A stretch of 64,000 bases of DNA, from positions 558,001 to 622,000 of the forward strand of contig NZ_JANUHB010000002.1 in NCBI RefSeq assembly GCF_024756255.1, written 5' to 3'. Origin of the DNA: Massilia agilis. Lineage in GTDB: Bacteria; Pseudomonadota; Gammaproteobacteria; Burkholderiales; Burkholderiaceae_D. The notes beneath the pieces were generated by a model. It was not told the origin of the DNA. It was given only the letters and a program-made list of their open reading frames with translations, and ran no database searches. Shown in pieces: positions 56,159 to 64,000 of the stretch (its first letter is position 1; each line of letters begins with the position of its first letter). Both the position numbers and the translations under genes were made by a program.

Positions 56159-56797
56159 ATGCACAAGTTTGAACAACGCCGCGACCGTTTCGAATTGTTC
56201 GACCGTATGGAGAGCCCGGCCCTGAACATTACGTTCACGCTTGAGCTGCCGGATTTCCGGCCATGGTGCAAGGCGCAGGGGCTGCCGCCATTTCACGTGA
56301 TGCTGCGCTCGGTGCTGCGCTCCGTGCTCGCGATTGAGAATTTCCGCTACCGCATTTTCGAAGGCGAAGTGATTTGCATCGACCGCCTGATCCCGTCGTT
56401 CACCGTCACCAACCATAACCAGGACCTGAACTTCGCCCTGTTTGACTGGGCGGATGATTTGCGCGAATTCGTCGCGCGCGGCCAGGCGGCACGGGACGAA
56501 GCAGCAACCATGCTGGGCATGAACCAGAAATACCGCCAAATGACGCCGCGGGAGGCCAAGGACCAGGTTTTCGTCACCTGCATCCCCTGGCTTGATTTCA
56601 CGTCGATCCAGCATCCCACCGCCTCGCTCGCTTCACCCGATATCCCATCGCTGGCCTGGGGACGCTTCAAGGATGCGCCGAACGGCAAGCTGCAACTGCC
56701 GTTCTCGGTGCAGGCACATCATGGATTCGTGGATGGGTATCACATTCACCTGCTGGGGCAGCAGATTGCGGCGGAGCTGGCGCAGGTGATAGGCTGA
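56159..56797 (+). CDS. chloramphenicol acetyltransferase (CAT)-like protein
   Basis: A 212-residue protein of the trimeric CAT family, slightly shorter than classical CATs (about 219). The catalytic motif HHGFVDGYH is near residue 190 (His and Asp of the HH-x-x-x-DG signature). The N-terminus (RRDRFELFDRMESPALNITFTL) and SFTVTNHNQDLNFALFDW also match. Whether it acetylates chloramphenicol or something else cannot be told. It lies on the opposite strand between two identical tRNA-Ser genes. GACAAGAA-type sequence precedes the ATG. Confidence 0.85.
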   Translation: MHKFEQRRDRFELFDRMESPALNITFTLELPDFRPWCKAQGLPPFHVMLRSVLRSVLAIENFRYRIFEGEVICIDRLIPSFTVTNHNQDLNFALFDWADDLREFVARGQAARDEAATMLGMNQKYRQMTPREAKDQVFVTCIPWLDFTSIQHPTASLASPDIPSLAWGRFKDAPNGKLQLPFSVQAHHGFVDGYHIHLLGQQIAAELAQVIG

Positions 56798-56822
56798 CAT
56801 AAGCCATTCCTGCCCTCGAAAT

Positions 56823-56849
56823 AAAAAAGCTCCCGGCGGGAGCTTTTTC
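56823..56849. terminator. terminator-type hairpin C after tRNA-Ser copy 2
   Basis: AAAAAAGCTCCC-GGC-GGGAGCTTTTT, the same stem as A and B with a changed loop. It can end the CAT-like gene on the plus strand and the tRNA on the minus strand. Confidence 0.85.
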
Positions 56850-56857
56850 TTGAAACT

Positions 56858-56947
<90 letters not shown>

Positions 56948-57031
56948 AGGTATTCATTCGGTCGTTTTCACGAGGAAGCGAGATTATAGCAGGCTCTCGC
57001 AAAAACGGAAGAGCCTGCGCAACTCGACCGG

Positions 57032-58384
<1,353 letters not shown>

Positions 58385-58434
58385 CTAGCGAGATTCGACA
58401 AGGGGCCCCTTGCCGCACGCTGGATAAGCCTGCA

Positions 58435-58638
58435 TCAGTTCAGCTGCGCCTTCTCGGCTGCCGAGAGGCGGTGGCCCTTGACCACGACCACGTTCATCTT
58501 GGCGTCCGCGGCGACCGGCGCGGCCTGCGCGGTCTTGGCGGCGTGCAGCTCCTGCACGCGGTCGGCTGCAAAGCTGGCCGGCACGGTGACGATGGCGGCG
58601 ACGAGGAAGACGGCTTCGAGGTTTTTACGGACTTTCAT
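58435..58638 (-). CDS. small secreted protein, unknown
   Basis: A 67-residue product with a signal peptide (about residues 1-24, VFLVAAIVTVPASFAAD). The mature part of about 43 residues is Ala-rich with a C-terminal NVVVVKGHRLSAAEKAQ. AAGGAG is well placed before the ATG. No family is recognised. It lies between serS and the double-kinase gene on the same strand. Confidence 0.65.
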   Translation of the reverse strand: MKVRKNLEAVFLVAAIVTVPASFAADRVQELHAAKTAQAAPVAADAKMNVVVVKGHRLSAAEKAQLN

Positions 58639-58759
58639 GATGTGCTCCTTGCTTCAGAAGTGGTTCGGTATGGTTGCACTGTACCGATCCGCTCCCCGTG
58701 CCGCCATCGGCTTGCGACGAAGCGCACAAAACACGGGGCAGAATGCAAAAAGCCCGCCG

Positions 58760-61700
58760 TCAGCTGGGCGCAAGACTGGTCGTGAGCCTGACCAGTTCGC
58801 GCATGTCCACCGGCTTGGTGAGGTGGTGGTCGAAGCCCGCCTGCCGCGCACTCTCGCGGTCGCTCTCCTGCCCGTAACCGGTCAGCGCTACCAGGTACAC
58901 CGGGCGCGCGCCGGCCAGCTGGCGCACGCGCGCCGCCAGCTCGTAGCCGTCCATGCCGGGCAGCCCGATGTCGAGGATAGCCAGCTGTGGCCAGTGCCGT
59001 TCCAGCCGTGCCAGCGCGGACGGTCCGTCGGACGCCAGTTCGACCGTGTAGCCGAAGGTGCGCAGCAGCTCGCCGAGCGTTTCGGCGGCGTCGCGGTTGT
59101 CGTCCACTACCAGGATGCGCAGCGGATGCCTGCCCGCTTCTTCCACGCTCGCGGCCGTGGGCACGCCCGGCTGCGCCGCGCCGGCCGGGGCGGCCGGCAC
59201 GCGCACGGTGAAGGTGGAGCCCCTGCCCGGTCCCTCGCTGAACGCGCTCACGGTGCCGCCGTGCAGTTCAGTCAGGCTGCGCACGATCGTCAGGCCCAGG
59301 CCAAGGCCGCCGCGCGAGCGCGCCAGGTTCTGCGCGTCCTGGTAGAACATGTCGAACACGCGCGGCAGCAGCTCGGGCGCGATGCCCTGCCCGCTGTCGC
59401 CCACCTCGAGCACGATGTCCTGCCCGTCGCGCCAGCCGGCGATGCGGATCGTGCTGCCGCGGTCGCTGTACTTGGCAGCATTGGTGAGCAGGTTCGCGAA
59501 CACCTGGCTCATGCGCTGGCGGTCCACCAAGAAGGGCAAGGCGGTGCGCGGTACGTCGATCTGGACGATGTCGTGGCGTTCCTCCAGCAAGGGTGCGGCA
59601 GTCTCCAGCGCCTGCGCCACCACTTCCGCCAGTTCGGCCGGCTCGCGCTGCAGCTCGACCTTGCCTTCCGAGACACGCGCCACGTCCAGCAGGTCGTCCA
59701 CCAGCCCGACCAGGTGCTGCGCCTGGCGCTCGATGATGCCGTGCTCCTTGCGCACGTTGTCGATGCCGCGCAGCTTCATCACTTCGAGCGCGCTGACGAT
59801 CGGCGCCAGCGGGTTGCGCAGCTCGTGCCCGAGCATGGCCATGAATTCGTCCTTGGCGCGGCTGGCCATCTCGGCCGCGCGCCGGGCGCGGATCGTCTCG
59901 CTGACCTCGAACGCGACCACCGCGATGCCGTCGACCTCTCCCTCGGCGTCGCGCAGCGGCTGGTAGACGAAGTCGAAGTAGCTCTCCTGCAGCGCAGGTC
60001 CATCGCCGCGCATCAGGTCCACGTGCAGGCCGTGGCCCACGTAGGGCTCGCCGGACCGGTACACCTCGTCGAGCAGTTCGAACACGCCCTGCCCGGCCAG
60101 CTCCGGCAGGGCCTTGCGGATCGGCTTGCCCAGCAAGTCGCGCCCGAAGACCAGGCGCCGGTACAGCGGGTTGGCCAGTTCGTACACGTGCTCGGAACCG
60201 CGCAGCAGGGCAATCGCGGCCGGCACCTGCTCGAACACCGCCCGCATCCGCTGGATCTGCTCGGACTCGATCCGGTGCAGCTGCCAGCGCAGCAGCAGCG
60301 CGTCGATCTTGGCCAGCAGCTCGCGCCGCGAAAATGGTTTTTCGAGGTACGCGTCGGCGCCGGCGCGCTCGGCGCAGATGCGCTCGTCCTCGCCGGCGCG
60401 CGCGGACAGCAGCATGACCGGGATCGACGCGAGCCCCTTGTCGCGCTTGAGCGCCGCCAGCAGCTGGTAGCCGTCCATCACCGGCATCATCACGTCCGAC
60501 ACGATCAGGTCGGGCCGATGGGCGCGCACGGCGTCCAGCAGCTGCTGGCCTTCGGCAAAGGTGCACACATCGTGCGTCGGCGAGAGCATGTCGGCGACGT
60601 AGTCACGCATGTCCGGGTTGTCGTCCACCACGAACACCAGGCTGCGCTGCCCGGCCGGCGCCATCACGCCGGAGCGCGCGGGCGCGAGCCACAGCTCGGC
60701 TTCTTCCAGATAGGCTTCGGTCCAGGTTTCTCGCGCCAACTGTCCTTCGTCGCTTGCGATATGTTCGTCGGGCAGGTGCTCTTTGCCGAGCGGGAGCGAA
60801 ACGGTGACCGTCGTGCCGTGCCCCGGCACGCTGTCGATGCGCGCATCGCCGCCGTGCATGGCCACCAGGTCACGCACCAGCGCCAGCCCGATGCCGCTGC
60901 CCTCGTGCGAACGCGAGCGCGTGCCTTCGACGCGCTGGAAACGCTCGAACACCTTGGGCAGGTCTGCCGCGTCGATGCCCACCCCGGTATCGGACACGCG
61001 CAGCACGGCCCGGTCGCCTTCGCGCCGCAGCCGCACCGCGATCCGGCCCTCGAAGGTGAACTTGAAGGCATTGGACAGCAGGTTGAGCACGATCTTTTCC
61101 CACATCGTGCGGTCGATGTACACCGGTTCGGGCAGCGGCGGGCAATCGACGTCCAGCGCCAGCCCTGCGCGCTCGACCGCGGAGCGGAACACCCCTGCGA
61201 GGTCGGCGGTGCAGGCCGACAGGTCAACCGGCGCAAACGATGCCACCATGCGCCCGGCCTCGATGCGCGAGAAGTCGAGCAGCGCATTGACCAGCTTGAG
61301 GAGCCTGAGCCCGTTGCGCCGCATGAGTTCAAGATGGCGGCGCGCGCCCGCGCCCAGCGATTGATCTGCCAGCACCTCCTGCAGCGGCCCGAGCATGAGC
61401 GTGAGCGGCGTGCGGAACTCATGGCTGACATTGCTGAAGAAGGTGGTCTTGGCGCGGTCGATTTCGGCCAGCGCTTCCGCGCGCCTGCGCTCGGCCTCGT
61501 TGGCCAGCGCTTCGCCGATCGATCCCTGCAGCTGGTCCGCCAGCAGCTGGTAGAACGACAGGTAGGTCGCGTCAAGGGCGCGGTGCGGGCTCACCCCCGC
61601 CACCAGCACCGCGACCGGGTGCTCCTGTCCCGGCATCCTGACCGGCGCCACGATCGCCTGCCCGCACGCGTCGTCCCAGGCGCCGCGCGGCAGGCGCACG

Positions 61701-62473
61701 CCCTCGGGGCAAATGGCGACCGTCGGTTCGTTAGCGTGCAGCGCGGCCAGCACCGGCCACACCGCGTCGCCAACCCCGGGCGCGATCTCATGCGGCGCTG
61801 CCTCGGGGTAGCCGTCAAGGCCGAACGAGCAAGCCAGCGTGGCGCGCCCGGCCGCCGCATCGATCGCGTAGATGAGCCCAAACGGGACGTCGGCGCGCGC
61901 ATCGGCGAGCACCGCGGCATATTGCGCGCACGCTTCGGCAAGCGTGCCGGCACGCGGCGTGCTGGCCAGCTGGCGCAGCTTTTCGATGCGACGCGCACCG
62001 ATCACTTTTTCGGTGGTCTCGATGACCGGGGTGAAGATGCCGCCGCAAGCGCCTGTTTCGTCCGGGATCGGCGAATAGCTGAAGGAGAAGTAGGCTTCCT
62101 CGTTGTAGCCGTAGCGGTTCATCAGGAGCAGCAGGTCCTCCGCCTTGACCGCGCGGGCGGTGCTGCTGACCGTGTCGAGCATGGGGCCGACGATCGGCCA
62201 CACGTCGCTCCAGACCTCGCGCCCGGCGCCGCCCATCGCCTCCGGATGCTTCTTGCCGAGGATCGGCCGGTATTCGTCGTTGTAGAGCATGATGCGCTCC
62301 GGTCCCCACCACAGCAGGATCGGAAAGCGGCAGGCCAGGCAAATGCTGAGCGAGGTGCGCAGGCTCTGCGGCCATTGGTCCATTGGCCCGAGCGCCGTGC
62401 CGGCCCAGTCCATGGCGCGGATGAGCCCTGCTGTCTCGCTGTCTCCCTCGACTTCGTATGGCCGACTTTCCAT
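58760..62473 (-). CDS. double hybrid histidine kinase: PAS/GAF-HisKA-HATPase-REC-PAS-HisKA-HATPase-REC
   Basis: A 1237-residue soluble signalling protein. An N-terminal PAS-like region (about 15-160, typical of [18 protein letters not shown] kinases) and a GAF-like region (175-320) precede kinase 1 with phospho-His351 (VSHEFRTPL) and a HATPase (about 455-562). Receiver 1 has Asp660. A PAS domain (about 740-862) leads to kinase 2 with His883 (LGHELRNPL), HATPase (about 980-1093) and receiver 2 with Asp1168. All phospho-sites are intact. GAGGAGG precedes the ATG. Its output is unknown. Confidence 0.92.
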   Translation of the reverse strand: MESRPYEVEGDSETAGLIRAMDWAGTALGPMDQWPQSLRTSLSICLACRFPILLWWGPERIMLYNDEYRPILGKKHPEAMGGAGREVWSDVWPIVGPMLDTVSSTARAVKAEDLLLLMNRYGYNEEAYFSFSYSPIPDETGACGGIFTPVIETTEKVIGARRIEKLRQLASTPRAGTLAEACAQYAAVLADARADVPFGLIYAIDAAAGRATLACSFGLDGYPEAAPHEIAPGVGDAVWPVLAALHANEPTVAICPEGVRLPRGAWDDACGQAIVAPVRMPGQEHPVAVLVAGVSPHRALDATYLSFYQLLADQLQGSIGEALANEAERRRAEALAEIDRAKTTFFSNVSHEFRTPLTLMLGPLQEVLADQSLGAGARRHLELMRRNGLRLLKLVNALLDFSRIEAGRMVASFAPVDLSACTADLAGVFRSAVERAGLALDVDCPPLPEPVYIDRTMWEKIVLNLLSNAFKFTFEGRIAVRLRREGDRAVLRVSDTGVGIDAADLPKVFERFQRVEGTRSRSHEGSGIGLALVRDLVAMHGGDARIDSVPGHGTTVTVSLPLGKEHLPDEHIASDEGQLARETWTEAYLEEAELWLAPARSGVMAPAGQRSLVFVVDDNPDMRDYVADMLSPTHDVCTFAEGQQLLDAVRAHRPDLIVSDVMMPVMDGYQLLAALKRDKGLASIPVMLLSARAGEDERICAERAGADAYLEKPFSRRELLAKIDALLLRWQLHRIESEQIQRMRAVFEQVPAAIALLRGSEHVYELANPLYRRLVFGRDLLGKPIRKALPELAGQGVFELLDEVYRSGEPYVGHGLHVDLMRGDGPALQESYFDFVYQPLRDAEGEVDGIAVVAFEVSETIRARRAAEMASRAKDEFMAMLGHELRNPLAPIVSALEVMKLRGIDNVRKEHGIIERQAQHLVGLVDDLLDVARVSEGKVELQREPAELAEVVAQALETAAPLLEERHDIVQIDVPRTALPFLVDRQRMSQVFANLLTNAAKYSDRGSTIRIAGWRDGQDIVLEVGDSGQGIAPELLPRVFDMFYQDAQNLARSRGGLGLGLTIVRSLTELHGGTVSAFSEGPGRGSTFTVRVPAAPAGAAQPGVPTAASVEEAGRHPLRILVVDDNRDAAETLGELLRTFGYTVELASDGPSALARLERHWPQLAILDIGLPGMDGYELAARVRQLAGARPVYLVALTGYGQESDRESARQAGFDHHLTKPVDMRELVRLTTSLAPS

Positions 62474-62613
62474 GCCCCTCCTCAGTAAGCGGACGGGCGA
62501 TGTTCGCTGGTGCCGGGACGACTGGCCCGGTTGCCCGAGCTGTCGATGTTACATCACATTTGCCTGAATGTTAAATGCAAACTGCACCAATCCACACGGC
62601 ATAACACGGCCGG

Positions 62614-63918
<1,305 letters not shown>

Positions 63919-64000
63919 GGCGGGTATGCCGTTCAGTCGTGGGTATTGTTGTGCAAGGCGCTAGTGTAGCCGATTGACCAACCACGTATCGGAGCACGCT

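Overview
The window looks like a chromosomal segment of a betaproteobacterium of the family Oxalobacteraceae (Massilia/Telluria/Duganella type). This is inferred from high GC, Burkholderiales-type gene families (tsaB-rimI-udg, DUF1993, DUF1415, DUF1289), an AlgP-like KPAA-repeat protein, an ergothioneine pair, and many c-di-GMP and hybrid-kinase proteins. There is no rRNA, CRISPR array, insertion sequence or prophage. Coding is dense, with frequent ATGA overlaps.

Layout. 0-2.1 kb: minus-strand tsaB-rimI-udg-DUF1853 housekeeping operon. 2.2-10.2 kb: thioredoxin-like protein, PAS-GGDEF cyclase, then a minus-strand chain of a PAS/GGDEF/EAL protein, an orphan Tat-type molybdenum hydroxylase large subunit and an acyltransferase. 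10.4-20 kb: small DUF proteins, FMN reductase, MltD-like transglycosylase, RhlE-like helicase with a long leader, a lipoprotein with three copies of an unrecognised 146-residue repeat, selD and yjbQ. 20.2-27.2 kb: membrane GGDEF, yihY, the ergothioneine genes egtB/egtD, an ABC ATPase without permease, a small HTH protein and the KPAA-repeat protein. 27.4-37.3 kb: a signalling island with a hybrid kinase, two paralogous periplasmic binding proteins, a membrane GGDEF-like protein with a broken active site, and a CHASE-GGDEF-EAL protein. 37.4-39.6 kb: very small proteins and a ferredoxin. 39.7-43.2 kb: cell-wall and protease genes (L,D-transpeptidase, M23, M4). 43.4-48.3 kb: Zn-dependent alcohol dehydrogenase, YpfJ-type peptidase, a methyltransferase and a PPOX-type flavoprotein. 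48.3-51.7 kb: a coupled SnoaL-like/cupredoxin-like/GGDEF-EAL operon. 52.3-55.7 kb: divergent TonB receptor and PepSY protein around two Fur-box-like palindromes. 55.7-58.3 kb: serS followed by two identical tRNA-Ser(CGA) genes flanking a CAT-like gene, then a tRNA-derived structured element. 58.4-63.9 kb: small secreted protein, double-kinase hybrid sensor, rarA.

Themes. Six GGDEF/EAL-type proteins and two large hybrid kinases occur in 64 kb; two of the GGDEF domains are degenerate, and one of these keeps its product-binding I-site. Three copies of a two-hairpin extragenic repeat (GTAGGGTGGGC...GCCCACCCTAC) and one perfect 28-bp inverted repeat of another family sit between genes. The strongest candidates for undescribed biology are the tRNA-acceptor-like structured element beside tRNA-Ser, the kinase/binding-protein/GGDEF module, the cupredoxin-EAL operon and the triple-repeat lipoprotein.
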